A stretch of DNA of 64,000 bases from NCBI GenBank assembly GCA_028713125.1, contig JAQTOU010000001.1, positions 266,273 through 330,272 on the forward strand. Direction: 5' to 3'. The translations under genes were made by a program, and so were the position numbers. The DNA is from Elusimicrobiales bacterium. GTDB lineage: Bacteria > Elusimicrobiota > Elusimicrobia > Elusimicrobiales > UBA9959. Below, in pieces: positions 8,669 to 16,452 of the stretch. Below the pieces are notes generated by a model that was not told the origin of the DNA, searched no databases, and worked only from the letters and a program-made list of their open reading frames with translations. Positions within the stretch are counted from its first letter, which is position 1. The number at the start of each line of letters is the position of its first letter.

Positions 8669-9652
8669 TTACTTTTTTGCTCCGGTCGACATCGAGTACA
8701 GCTTGTCGGTGGCAGCCTTTATTCCGCCGGTAATATCGGCCAGCATCTTGGGGTCCCAGTCCTTCTTCTCCGCGCGCAGGAAAGAGGTCTTGTCCACGCG
8801 GTTGTCGAAGCGGCCGATGGGGATATGGAACTTCTTGCCCTGCGCCGTGACGGTAATGGTCCCGGTCACCTCGGAGTTGTTCTCCAGGTAATCCATGTCG
8901 TCGCAGCCGTAATCATTGAGCATCACTTCCATGGGCACGCCGTGGTGCAGGATGGAGCCGGGGTCGTCCGGGTTGGTGCGGGCGGTATTCTTGCGGCGGC
9001 TTTCCTCGGGCGTCACCCATACGTAGAGGATGACGGCGCGCTTGAGGATCTCGGGGTCGAACTGGCCCAGCGAGTACTGGTAGCCAAGCGGCGACGGGAG
9101 CGGGAAGGTGGATTTATCGGGGCCGCCGCGGGCGGCTTCGATAACGATGGTCTTCCCCTCGAAAGAGGCGGGGTAGGCCGCGTGCTTCTCGTCGAGCATT
9201 GCGCGCGCCTCTTTTTCAAGGGCGGCGGCCACGGTCTTCCAGGTGCCGGCGTCGAGTTTGCCCAGGCGCGGAGAGATGGCGGCCAGCTCGCCGGCTTTAT
9301 CTATCCGGCGCATCAGGAGGTCGGCGGCGGAATCGGTCTTGACCACGTTCTTCTTCATCAGGTCGCGGTAATCCTCGTTAAGAAGATGGATCAGCGTGCC
9401 CCAGTCCCTGGTGTCCTGGAAAGGCCTGTCCCCGGCCTTGAAGAACAGGCGGCCCTTACCGAGCTTCGCCAGTTCGTCGTCGGCGCGGCGCATCATGTGT
9501 ACGTAGGGAAAATCGTCGAGCTGAAGATTGGCGCCGATATGGAAGTCGTTTTTGAGCCGCTCCGGCTCTACGTTGGCCAGGAAGCGCCTGACTTCGGATT
9601 TGCCGGAAGCCGGCAGGGCCAGCAGAAGTACTATGTCAAAGGTTTCGCTCAT
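8669..9652 (-). CDS. P-loop ATP-binding protein of unknown function (327 aa)
   Basis: A cytoplasmic protein with an N-terminal nucleotide-binding loop, LLLALPASGKSEVRRFL, close to the G-x-x-x-x-G-K-S Walker A form but with Ala replacing the first Gly, as in some kinase-like P-loop proteins. Later features are YVHMMRRAD, a lid-like RRKNTARTNPDD stretch and a C-terminal alpha/beta domain. The pattern (short P-loop, basic lid, Asp/Arg-rich centre) suggests a nucleotide or small-molecule kinase, but I do not recognise a named family. The start MSETFDI is supported by GAGGAGG 8 bases before it. It has its own promoter and terminator, so it is monocistronic, divergent from terC. Confidence 0.7.
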   Translation of the reverse strand: MSETFDIVLLLALPASGKSEVRRFLANVEPERLKNDFHIGANLQLDDFPYVHMMRRADDELAKLGKGRLFFKAGDRPFQDTRDWGTLIHLLNEDYRDLMKKNVVKTDSAADLLMRRIDKAGELAAISPRLGKLDAGTWKTVAAALEKEARAMLDEKHAAYPASFEGKTIVIEAARGGPDKSTFPLPSPLGYQYSLGQFDPEILKRAVILYVWVTPEESRRKNTARTNPDDPGSILHHGVPMEVMLNDYGCDDMDYLENNSEVTGTITVTAQGKKFHIPIGRFDNRVDKTSFLRAEKKDWDPKMLADITGGIKAATDKLYSMSTGAKK

Positions 9653-9682
9653 TGTGTCCTCCTCGCGGAATGTGTTATTCAA

Positions 9683-9711
9683 ATTCTAGACAATATCGGC
9701 TAAAAAGTAAA
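9683..9711 (-). promoter_or_regulatory. Promoter for the P-loop gene
   Basis: On the minus strand TTTACT (9706-9711) and TAGAAT (9683-9688) are spaced by 17 bases, about 30 bases before the start codon and its GAGGAGG site. Confidence 0.55.
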
Positions 9712-9744
9712 CATGCGCGCCCGTCCCGGCGCGCGCATTTTATA

Positions 9745-9750
9745 TATAAT
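9745..9750 (+). promoter_or_regulatory. -10 box of terC, probably leaderless
   Basis: TATAAT ends 9 bases before the terC ATG at 9760, so transcription would begin only a few bases before the start codon. No Shine-Dalgarno is present and the -35 region is not consensus. A GC hairpin (about 9713-9738) lies immediately upstream. Confidence 0.5.
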
Positions 9751-9759
9751 TTCCTCTAT

Positions 9760-10701
9760 ATGACCAACATCGAGATCATGTGGATAGTTTTCGTAGCCAC
9801 CGCCACCGCGCTTTTCGTGGCCGACATAAAGCTTTCCGCCGGCCGCGCCCACGAGATAACCCGCAAGGAAGCCACCCTGCTCTGCGCCTTCTGGGTAATT
9901 GTCGCGACGATGTTCGGCTTCCTGACGGGCCGCATGCTCGGCTTCGACAGGATGATAGAGTTCTTCACAGCCTATGTCATAGAGTACTCGCTCTCTATGG
10001 ACAATATGTTCGTGTTCATCATGATCTTCGCCTACTTCGGCATTCCCAAGAAATACCAGGCTAAGATCCTGACCTGGGGCATCCTGGGCGCGGTGTTCAT
10101 GCGCCTTATCCTTATCTTCACCGGCGTAAAGCTTATCCACACCTTCGACTGGCTGATCTATGTTTTCGGCGGCGTGCTTATCCTGACGGCCATAAAGATG
10201 ATGGTGCAGAAAGAGGGCGATATGGACCCCGGCGCGAACCCCGTGCTGAAGCTGCTGGCAAAGATAATCCCGGTGGACAAGGAACCTACCGACGGGGATT
10301 TTTTCGTCAAGCGCCATATCTGGCACGCCACGCCGCTGTTCGCCACGCTGGTGGTGGTGGAGACCTCGGACCTGATCTTCGCCGTGGACTCCATCCCGGC
10401 CGTGCTGGCCGTCTCAACCGACAAATTTATCGTCTATACCTCCAATGTCTTCGCCGTGGTAGGCCTGCGCTCCCTCTACTTCCTGCTGGCCTCGATCATG
10501 GACCTGTTCCGCTACCTCAAAGCCGGCGTTTCCGTAATCCTGTTCTATGTCGGCACGAAGATGATCATCTCCGGCTATTATAAGATCCCGGCCCTCCTAT
10601 CGCTGGGCGTGGTGATGGGCATACTGGCCCTTTCCATCCTTCTTTCGGTAGTTATAAAACACCCTCACGCGGAACTGCCCGAGCCGCATAAAGCCAAATA
10701 A
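9760..10701 (+). CDS. terC: TerC/Alx-family integral membrane protein
   Basis: A 313-residue inner-membrane protein with about nine hydrophobic helices. Both family signatures are present: EYSLSMDNMFVF in the first half and ETSDLIFAVDSIPAVLA in the second, the paired acidic motifs that line the metal pathway. TerC/Alx proteins export manganese or help metallate exported proteins. The ATG at 9760 is chosen because the first membrane helix follows directly; upstream codons read through promoter sequence. E. coli alx is controlled by a manganese riboswitch, but the leader here would be only a few bases long, so no riboswitch can be present. The gene is convergent with the FKBP gene across a shared terminator. 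Confidence 0.9.
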   Translation: MTNIEIMWIVFVATATALFVADIKLSAGRAHEITRKEATLLCAFWVIVATMFGFLTGRMLGFDRMIEFFTAYVIEYSLSMDNMFVFIMIFAYFGIPKKYQAKILTWGILGAVFMRLILIFTGVKLIHTFDWLIYVFGGVLILTAIKMMVQKEGDMDPGANPVLKLLAKIIPVDKEPTDGDFFVKRHIWHATPLFATLVVVETSDLIFAVDSIPAVLAVSTDKFIVYTSNVFAVVGLRSLYFLLASIMDLFRYLKAGVSVILFYVGTKMIISGYYKIPALLSLGVVMGILALSILLSVVIKHPHAELPEPHKAK

Positions 10702-10723
10702 ACGGCGAGCCCCGCGCGCAAAT

Positions 10724-10752
10724 AAAAAGCCCCGGTTTTGCCGGGGCTTTTT
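10724..10752. terminator. Bidirectional terminator between terC and the FKBP gene
   Basis: AAAAAGCCCCGG (10724-10735) and CCGGGGCTTTTTT (10741-10752) form a 12-bp stem with a 5-base loop; A and T runs flank both sides, so it can end transcription from either direction. Confidence 0.9.
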
Positions 10753-10769
10753 TTAGCAGCGCTGTAAGT

Positions 10770-11570
10770 CTATTTTTTAACCGCGGCTTTAGCGGGCTCG
10801 GTCGCCGGTTTCACTTCGGCGGCGGGCTTCTCTTCGGTGACGGCCGGCGCGGATTCTTTCATGATCTCGAGCAGCTCGACGTCGAAAACCAGCGTCGCGC
10901 CGCCGGGGATGGCGCCGCCCGCGCCCTGGTCGCCGTAAGCGGTATCGGAGGGACAGACCAGCTTGGCCTTGCCGCCCACTTTAATTTTCTGCACGCCCTC
11001 GGTCCAGCAGGGAATAACTCCGGAGAGAGGGAATTCTGCGGGGGTGCCGCGCTCTACGGAGGAGTCGAAGACCTTGCCGTCGGGGAAAGTCCCGTGGTAA
11101 TGGACTTTTACCATGTCGGTGGCTTTGGGCATTACGCCCGTCCCCTCTTTAACGGGGATATAAATGACGCCGGAGGGCAGCTTCTCGGCCCCTTTCTCTT
11201 TCGCCATCTTGTCGAGGAAGGGCTTAGCGGCGCCTTTCTGCTTGGCTACTATGGCCTCCTGCTTCTTGGCCAGGAAAGCGTTAAGCTTCATGCCGTAGGT
11301 TTCGTCGGCCTTGCTTTTCTGCCCCGCGAGGGATTCGGAGAAGCCCTGGATGATGTACTTGGCCTCTTCCTTGGTGAATTCGAACTGCTTGATCTTGGAG
11401 CTGACCGCCTGGCCGAGGAAATAAAGTGTCTTCTGGTCTTCGGTCAGGCCGCCCTGGGCGGCGGGAGCGGCGACCTGGGCTTTAGGGGCGGCTGCGGGCT
11501 TGGGCGCGTCCGCGGCCGCGGCGGCTCCGGTTATAAAACAGGCAAAAACAGCGATAAGAAGCTTTTTCAT
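10770..11570 (-). CDS. Periplasmic FKBP-type peptidyl-prolyl isomerase, FkpA/Mip-like
   Basis: A 266-residue exported isomerase that speeds cis-trans proline isomerisation during folding of envelope proteins. The signal peptide (MKKLLIAVFACFITGAAAAA) is followed by an Ala/Pro linker, then a helical dimerisation domain of FkpA type (about 45-125, with LTEDQKTLYFLGQAV and YGMKLNAFLAKKQ), then the FKBP domain (about 135-232). FKBP landmarks are VKVHYHGTFPDGKVFDSS, GVIPCWTEGVQ and TAYGDQGAGGAIPGGATLVFDVELL. The last 35 residues are a low-complexity Ala/Pro/Lys tail. GGAGG lies 5 bases before the ATG. It is single-gene, ending at the shared terminator with terC. Confidence 0.93.
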   Translation of the reverse strand: MKKLLIAVFACFITGAAAAADAPKPAAAPKAQVAAPAAQGGLTEDQKTLYFLGQAVSSKIKQFEFTKEEAKYIIQGFSESLAGQKSKADETYGMKLNAFLAKKQEAIVAKQKGAAKPFLDKMAKEKGAEKLPSGVIYIPVKEGTGVMPKATDMVKVHYHGTFPDGKVFDSSVERGTPAEFPLSGVIPCWTEGVQKIKVGGKAKLVCPSDTAYGDQGAGGAIPGGATLVFDVELLEIMKESAPAVTEEKPAAEVKPATEPAKAAVKK

Positions 11571-11626
11571 TTTTCCTCCTGAAACTATTTATGTTCTAAA
11601 TAATACTAAAAAATCGCGCGCCAGCG

Positions 11627-12760
11627 CTAAAGCGAGACCGGGTATTCGGCCCGGAAAGTAGTACCGTCAGGTCCCGTGGTAAAGGAAACTTTTCCCTTAA
11701 GATATTTTTCCGTCAACAGCCTGATGCTGTACGTGCCAAGCCCCCGCCCCGCTCCTTTGGTGGAGAAGGAGCGCTGAAAAACCTGCAGGCGGGAATCCTC
11801 CGGCATGCGGCCGGGGTTATGGACGGTAAAGGCCGCTCCGCCAGCGGTTTTCTCGCAGGAAAGCGTAATTTTTGCCCCTGGAGATTCCGCTTCAAGCGCG
11901 TTCTTCAGAAGATTGCCGATCACGCGCGAAAGCATGATCTTATCGGTGTTTATATGCGCGTCATAACAGGTGCCCGAAACTTCTATTTCCTTGTTCTTGG
12001 CGACCTCGTGGGCCTTAAAAAGGTCAGCGATATCTACGAGAAGATCCGCCGCGCCGACTTCGGAGAGCCTGAGCTGCAGGTCTCCCCGCTCGGCCGAGGC
12101 CAGGTCCCGCTGGGAGAGTATCTGGTCAACCATCCGTTCGGAGGCTTTAACCGCCGCCGGCACATAAGCGCCTATCTCCGGGAGTTCGGATTCGGCCATG
12201 AGGCCGACCAGCCCCTGCACGCCGCCGGCTGTATTAAGGATATCGTGAAAAAAAAGCCGCTCCAGCACTTCGCGGCGCTTTTGGGAGCTTATATCCATAA
12301 GGGACATAAGTATAAATTCCTCGCCGCCCAAGCTGAACGGCTTGACGCTGATGCGGAGGTCCAGGTCTTCACCCAGCTTTTTCGACATTATCCGGCATTC
12401 AGTGTCGGCCTCATTGCCGTTCAGCGCCTGCTCCAGGGCGATGGCCGAGCCGCAGCGGCGGCAGGATTCCGTAGTTCCGCAGCCGCCGGGCGTTTCAGTG
12501 GAATGCGCGCAGCCGGCAAGATTGCCGGGGCGCTGGCCCAGCAGCTCGGTAACGCCGTGCGCCTCAAGGAAAGCCGAGAAGGACTTGTTGACGAAAACCG
12601 CCTGACGCTGGCGGTTAAGTATCAGGCTGAAATTCAGCATCCCGTCCAGCAAGGAGACAAGCCCCGGCGCCCCGGCCAGCAGTTTGCTCTGGCGCTCTAT
12701 CTCGGTAGGGGCGGCCTTTTCGGCGGGCAGGAATTTGGTAGGCAATTTCTCCTGGGGCAT
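11627..12760 (-). CDS. Soluble PAS histidine kinase with a four-cysteine PAS insert
   Basis: A 377-residue cytoplasmic kinase without membrane helices. An N-terminal PAS domain (about 35-160) carries C84, C94, C100 and C103 (C-x9-C-x5-C-x2-C) in its helical middle. The phosphoacceptor region contains LFFHDILNTAGG (H172). The ATPase domain follows, with the N box (VIGNLLKNALEA), a degraded G1 region (VHNPGRMP) and the G2 loop (FSTKGAGRGLGTYS). The start is 2 bases from the stop of the PilB-receiver gene, so the two are co-transcribed; the obvious partner is the receiver domain of that neighbour. The signal sensed is unknown; the cysteines could hold a metal or act as a redox switch (inference). 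Confidence 0.85.
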   Translation of the reverse strand: MPQEKLPTKFLPAEKAAPTEIERQSKLLAGAPGLVSLLDGMLNFSLILNRQRQAVFVNKSFSAFLEAHGVTELLGQRPGNLAGCAHSTETPGGCGTTESCRRCGSAIALEQALNGNEADTECRIMSKKLGEDLDLRISVKPFSLGGEEFILMSLMDISSQKRREVLERLFFHDILNTAGGVQGLVGLMAESELPEIGAYVPAAVKASERMVDQILSQRDLASAERGDLQLRLSEVGAADLLVDIADLFKAHEVAKNKEIEVSGTCYDAHINTDKIMLSRVIGNLLKNALEAESPGAKITLSCEKTAGGAAFTVHNPGRMPEDSRLQVFQRSFSTKGAGRGLGTYSIRLLTEKYLKGKVSFTTGPDGTTFRAEYPVSL

Positions 12761-12762
12761 GT

Positions 12763-14949
12763 TTATCTTATTTTCCCGGCACGGCGCAGTGCGGCCGTTA
12801 TCCTGGCGATAACGATGTTCCCTTTGAACGGCTTTATGATGTAATCGTCGGCCCCGAGCTTGAAAGCCATTTCCTGGCTCTTATCGGAGTTCTCGGTAGT
12901 GAGCATTATGATCGGGAGGTCCAGCAGGCCGAGAGTCTCCCGTATGCCTTTTACCAGGTCCATCCCGTTAAGGCGCGGCATATTGATGTCGGTGAGCAGC
13001 ATGTCGGGCACGACGCCGGAAGCTATGGAGGTAAGGGCCTCCTCCCCGTCCACGGCTTCGCGTACGAGGTAACCCGCGCCCTCTATGAACTTCTTCAGCA
13101 GCATGCGCATTATAGGATCGTCGTCCGCGACCATTATAACCGGTTTCTTCCCGTCCGCCAATCTCGGCTGTGCTCCCACGGGGGAGGCGGCCGTTTGCGG
13201 TTCTCCGGCAACCGGCTCCGCTGCGGGGGCCGGCACAGGAGCGCTTTTCTTTATATCCAGGTAGGTCTCGACCTCCGCGAGGTCGGTCTGTCCGGTCGAA
13301 AGATGCCAAAGCGCGTCGTGGGTGAGGGTGCGCAGGCATTTGGCGTCAAGCGCGGCCGCTTTGACATCGTCCGAGACGGCGCCGGCATTAATAAGTTCCT
13401 TAACCTTCACGTCCGGCATAAGAAGTTCCACGATAGAAGTGCGCCCGACATAGCCGCTGCCCTCGCAGTTCTTGCAGCCGACGCCGCGGTAATAAACCGC
13501 CTCGAAGCCGTGGTCAGCGAGGGCTTCCATGATCGCCGGGTCCCGGTCGGACTCTTCCACCGCCTCGGCGCAGAGCGGACAGAGTTTCCTGACCAGGCGC
13601 TGGGCTGTTATGGCCAGCAGGCCCGGGGAGACCTTAAAGCGGTCGACGCCCATATCCATCAGGCGCCCGATGGTAGAGATGGTATCGTTGGTATGCAGCG
13701 TGGACAGAACCAGGTGCCCGGTCATAGCGGCCTGGAAAGCGATATCGGCCGTTTCATGGTCGCGGATCTCGCCGACCATGATTATATCCGGGTCCTGGCG
13801 CAGCACGGAGCGCAGCACGCCGGCGAAAGTAAGGCCCTGTTTTTCGTTTACCTGCACCTGGTTTATGCCGGGCAGCTTGTACTCTATCGGGTCTTCCGCT
13901 GTCACTATATTGGTTTTCTCCTGTTTGACCTTGTTCAGGATGGAATAAAGCGTGGTGGTCTTCCCGGAGCCGGTGGGGCCGGTAACCAGGAGTATGCCCT
14001 GGGTGGAGGCCATGCACTTATCCAGGCCCGCGGAAACTTCGGGCGCGAAGCCAAGCTTTTCGAAAGGAACTTCCGCCGCGCGCTGGTCCAGGATGCGCAT
14101 AACGACTTTTTCACCAAAGGAGGTGGGCAGAATAGATACGCGCAGGCCCACTTCGGCCCCGGCGATGCGGATCTTGGTGCGGCCGTCCTGAGGGCGCATA
14201 TGGATCGACACGTCAAGGTCCGACATTATCTTTATGCGTGAGACTACAGGGCCCATAGCTATATGCCGTGGGAGCTTCATTATGTTCTTGAGCTCGCCGT
14301 CCACCCTTATACGGACATGGCTGGCGGCTTCTTCATGCTCGATATGTATGTCCGAGGAGCGTTTTCTGTAGGCCTGGGAGATTATGGAATTGACCAGCTT
14401 TATCACAGGGGAGGTTACAGCGGAATCCTGGCTTTCATCCGCGTTCGCTTCCCCCACCACCATTATGTCCTCCGGGGCTTCTACGCGGCTCAGCAGGTCA
14501 TAGATCACAGTGTCCGCGCTGAAGAGCTGGTCAAGGCAGGAGTCTATTTCCCGCGGCAGGCTGAAAAAGGGCAGGAGACGGCGGCCGGTGAGGGCTTCAA
14601 CGTCGGATTGCGCGTTGAAGTCCGAGGTGTTGGACATCGCCACCTTGATCTCGCTTTCACTGACGGAAAAAGGGACGATCTCGTATTTGCGGCAGATCTT
14701 CTCCGGAACCATCGAGAAAGCGAACTTGTCCACTTTCTCCGGGGTGAGCGGAAAGTGCCTGACCTTGAAAGCCGTTTCCACCGTCTTTATGACCTGCTCG
14801 GAGGTAAGAGTCCCCAAGTCTATAAGCGCGTGCGAGAAATATTTTTTCTTTTCATCGCGGAATTGCTGAACTATCTGCGGAGTAATGCCAGCCGCCCCCG
14901 CGAAAGCCCTGATAAGCCACTCGTCACGAAAACGCCATGAATCTGTCAT
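12763..14949 (-). CDS. PilB/GspE-type secretion ATPase fused to a response-regulator receiver domain
   Basis: A 728-residue hexameric ATPase of the type II secretion/type IV pilus assembly class. The N-terminal GspE/PilB domain spans about 15-145. The core has Walker A GPTGSGKTTT (K330), the Asp box with DPDIIMVGEIRD, the His box (TGHLVLSTLHTND) and a zinc-type four-cysteine site (CPLC...CKNC, about 450-490). After a Pro/Ala linker (about 575-600) comes a complete CheY-like receiver (about 605-725): the acidic pocket VADDD, the phosphorylatable Asp in LLTDINMP, the MLTTE threonine and the IKPF lysine are all intact. The family powers pilus or pseudopilus extension; here assembly is probably gated by phosphorylation from the adjacent kinase. 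It is transcribed divergently from the outer-membrane gene at 15001. Confidence 0.93.
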   Translation of the reverse strand: MTDSWRFRDEWLIRAFAGAAGITPQIVQQFRDEKKKYFSHALIDLGTLTSEQVIKTVETAFKVRHFPLTPEKVDKFAFSMVPEKICRKYEIVPFSVSESEIKVAMSNTSDFNAQSDVEALTGRRLLPFFSLPREIDSCLDQLFSADTVIYDLLSRVEAPEDIMVVGEANADESQDSAVTSPVIKLVNSIISQAYRKRSSDIHIEHEEAASHVRIRVDGELKNIMKLPRHIAMGPVVSRIKIMSDLDVSIHMRPQDGRTKIRIAGAEVGLRVSILPTSFGEKVVMRILDQRAAEVPFEKLGFAPEVSAGLDKCMASTQGILLVTGPTGSGKTTTLYSILNKVKQEKTNIVTAEDPIEYKLPGINQVQVNEKQGLTFAGVLRSVLRQDPDIIMVGEIRDHETADIAFQAAMTGHLVLSTLHTNDTISTIGRLMDMGVDRFKVSPGLLAITAQRLVRKLCPLCAEAVEESDRDPAIMEALADHGFEAVYYRGVGCKNCEGSGYVGRTSIVELLMPDVKVKELINAGAVSDDVKAAALDAKCLRTLTHDALWHLSTGQTDLAEVETYLDIKKSAPVPAPAAEPVAGEPQTAASPVGAQPRLADGKKPVIMVADDDPIMRMLLKKFIEGAGYLVREAVDGEEALTSIASGVVPDMLLTDINMPRLNGMDLVKGIRETLGLLDLPIIMLTTENSDKSQEMAFKLGADDYIIKPFKGNIVIARITAALRRAGKIR

Positions 14950-15000
14950 ACGTTTATTTTATATTATTTATATACCGCTCAAAAGGGCGAAAACGACAAT
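14950..15000. promoter_or_regulatory. AT-rich divergent promoter region
   Basis: This 51-base gap between the PilB-receiver gene (minus) and the 15001 gene (plus) is strongly AT-rich (TTTATTTTATATTATTTATATA, 14953-14974 region) in an otherwise GC-rich sequence, with several -10-like hexamers on both strands. I cannot choose exact start sites. An AAAAGGG weak ribosome site precedes the plus-strand gene. Confidence 0.4.
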
Positions 15001-16080
15001 ATGATGAGAAGAGTGACCACCTGCGTTTCTATCTGCCTCTCCCTGGCAGCGGTTCTCCTTTGCGCCCTGACCCCGCCCGCCGCCGCGCGCTACTACTACA
15101 GCTGGGAGGAAAAGCCGAAGAAGGCTTTCTTCATAAAGACCAAAGTCCGGCGCTGGCAGGCCGAGACTTCGGGGCAGACCAGGTCCTCGCTGGTCACGCC
15201 CACCTACTGGTGGTCCCCGCCGTCCGACAATATCAGCATAGGGAACACCAACGATTTTAAAGTTATGGACGCTCCGCTCTACCTTTATTCGGCGGAGATA
15301 CAGCCGGTAAGAGGCTTCTCCCTTGAGTTCGAGACCGGGGACAACCGCTTTTCAGGCGGCAAGTATTTCGAGCATGACTGGCTGCACGCCACCAATAAAA
15401 CCGTTTACCTGCTTAACGGCGTAACCTGGGACAGCCCGCAGCACCGGGACTACGCGAAGAAGACGGCCGAGACAGCCGGCACCGCCCGCCAGTACTCCGC
15501 CGCGGCCTACCTCAACGTTTACAAAACGGACGCCCTGGCGCAGGACGAGGAATACGAAATAGCCCACTCGATGGATTTTTTTGCAGGCTACAGCTGGTAC
15601 GAAACGAAGGTCCGCATTTTCAACGGCTATAAGATAATGTCCACGGACTTTTTCCTCCCTACCGCGCCCGTCGGCCCCATGACGGGGCTGAACTCGCGCG
15701 CCAGCATGCGCTGGTCCGGCTGGCGTTTCGGCTTCAGGGAGCAGGCGAACCTGGGAAAGAATTTTTTCGCCGAAGGAAAGCTCGCCTTCGGCCCCTTCAT
15801 GAAATACAACGGGACTAATTACTGGAACCTGGACACCAACCTGAAGAATCCCGGCATCCGCAGCACGGCGACCGGGAATCTGGTGGAATTTTCACTCTCC
15901 GCGTCCTACAGGTTCTGGCGGCATTTAGAATTCGAGGGCGGCTGGATGGCCTGGTCCTACAAAGCCGCCTCAGGCGATGAAACCTTCTACTACACCGACG
16001 GTTCCACCTGGGAGGGCAAGCTGAATAAGGTGAAAGCCACCCGCAAAGGAACCTTCCTCGGCCTCTCCTGGAGATACTAG
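15001..16080 (+). CDS. Putative outer-membrane beta-barrel protein (359 aa)
   Basis: An exported protein with a signal peptide (MMRRVTTCVSICLSLAAVLLCAL...AAA). The mature part is rich in Tyr, Trp, Phe and Gly with alternating hydrophobic/polar stretches, such as HSMDFFAGYSWYETKVRIF and LEFEGGWMAWSYKA, and it ends GLSWRY with an aromatic last residue, the usual C-terminal signal of outer-membrane beta barrels. Size fits a barrel of about 14-16 strands. I recognise no specific family. Either of the two adjacent ATGs could start it. It stands alone, divergent from the PilB-like gene and followed by a hairpin terminator. Confidence 0.65.
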   Translation: MMRRVTTCVSICLSLAAVLLCALTPPAAARYYYSWEEKPKKAFFIKTKVRRWQAETSGQTRSSLVTPTYWWSPPSDNISIGNTNDFKVMDAPLYLYSAEIQPVRGFSLEFETGDNRFSGGKYFEHDWLHATNKTVYLLNGVTWDSPQHRDYAKKTAETAGTARQYSAAAYLNVYKTDALAQDEEYEIAHSMDFFAGYSWYETKVRIFNGYKIMSTDFFLPTAPVGPMTGLNSRASMRWSGWRFGFREQANLGKNFFAEGKLAFGPFMKYNGTNYWNLDTNLKNPGIRSTATGNLVEFSLSASYRFWRHLEFEGGWMAWSYKAASGDETFYYTDGSTWEGKLNKVKATRKGTFLGLSWRY

Positions 16081-16102
16081 CCTCCCACTTCCCTTCAAAA
16101 GC

Positions 16103-16133
16103 AAAAGCCCCCGAAACTTGTTCGGAGGCTTTT
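16103..16133 (+). terminator. Terminator of the outer-membrane gene
   Basis: AAAAGCC-CCGAA (16103-16115) pairs with TTCGG-GGCTTTT (16121-16133) with one C/A mismatch and a 5-base loop, ending in TTTT. Confidence 0.65.
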
Positions 16134-16301
16134 GGTTGTGAGGTCCGGCTTTAGAGCGAAGCATAATTATGCTTCGCGTCCGGACCGCAAGGCCGCAGGC
16201 AATTTTTTACGCAGCAAAATTGCCGAGGCGGGGTCGCGGAAAGCCGCTATGCGGCTTATCCGTGACGGGGCTCGCTATGTCCCGCTCCCACGCAACCAAA
16301 A
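16130..16301. repeat. Multi-hairpin intergenic element A
   Basis: A 172-base non-coding block bounded by a 9-bp inverted repeat, TTTTGGTTG (16130-16138) and CAACCAAAA (16293-16301). Inside are three good hairpins in a row: GTCCGG/CCGGAC (16143-16185) enclosing the palindrome GCGAAGCATAATTATGCTTCGC at 16156-16177, GGCAATTTT/AAAATTGCC (16198-16224), and AAGCCGC/GCGGCTT nested in GTCgCGGA/TCCGtGAC (16233-16265). A cloverleaf-like fold with a closing stem is possible as DNA cruciform or RNA. No ORF of note. Similar nested layouts occur at 39160-39479. Confidence 0.6.
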
Positions 16302-16409
<108 letters not shown>

Positions 16410-16452
16410 GGATTAGTATAGCACAATGCGGGCGGGTAAAGCAAACAAACCT

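Noticed and set aside
8189-9703. Long plus-strand open frame opposite the P-loop, YgjP-like and MBL-fold genes
   Set aside because: It lies antisense to convincing genes with domain motifs and ribosome sites; composition is that of a shadow frame in GC-rich DNA. The same applies to other long antisense frames such as 1888-3045 and 19633-21720.
9700-9760. Manganese (yybP-ykoY) riboswitch before terC
   Set aside because: The -10 box is about 9 bases from the start codon, leaving no room for a leader RNA.
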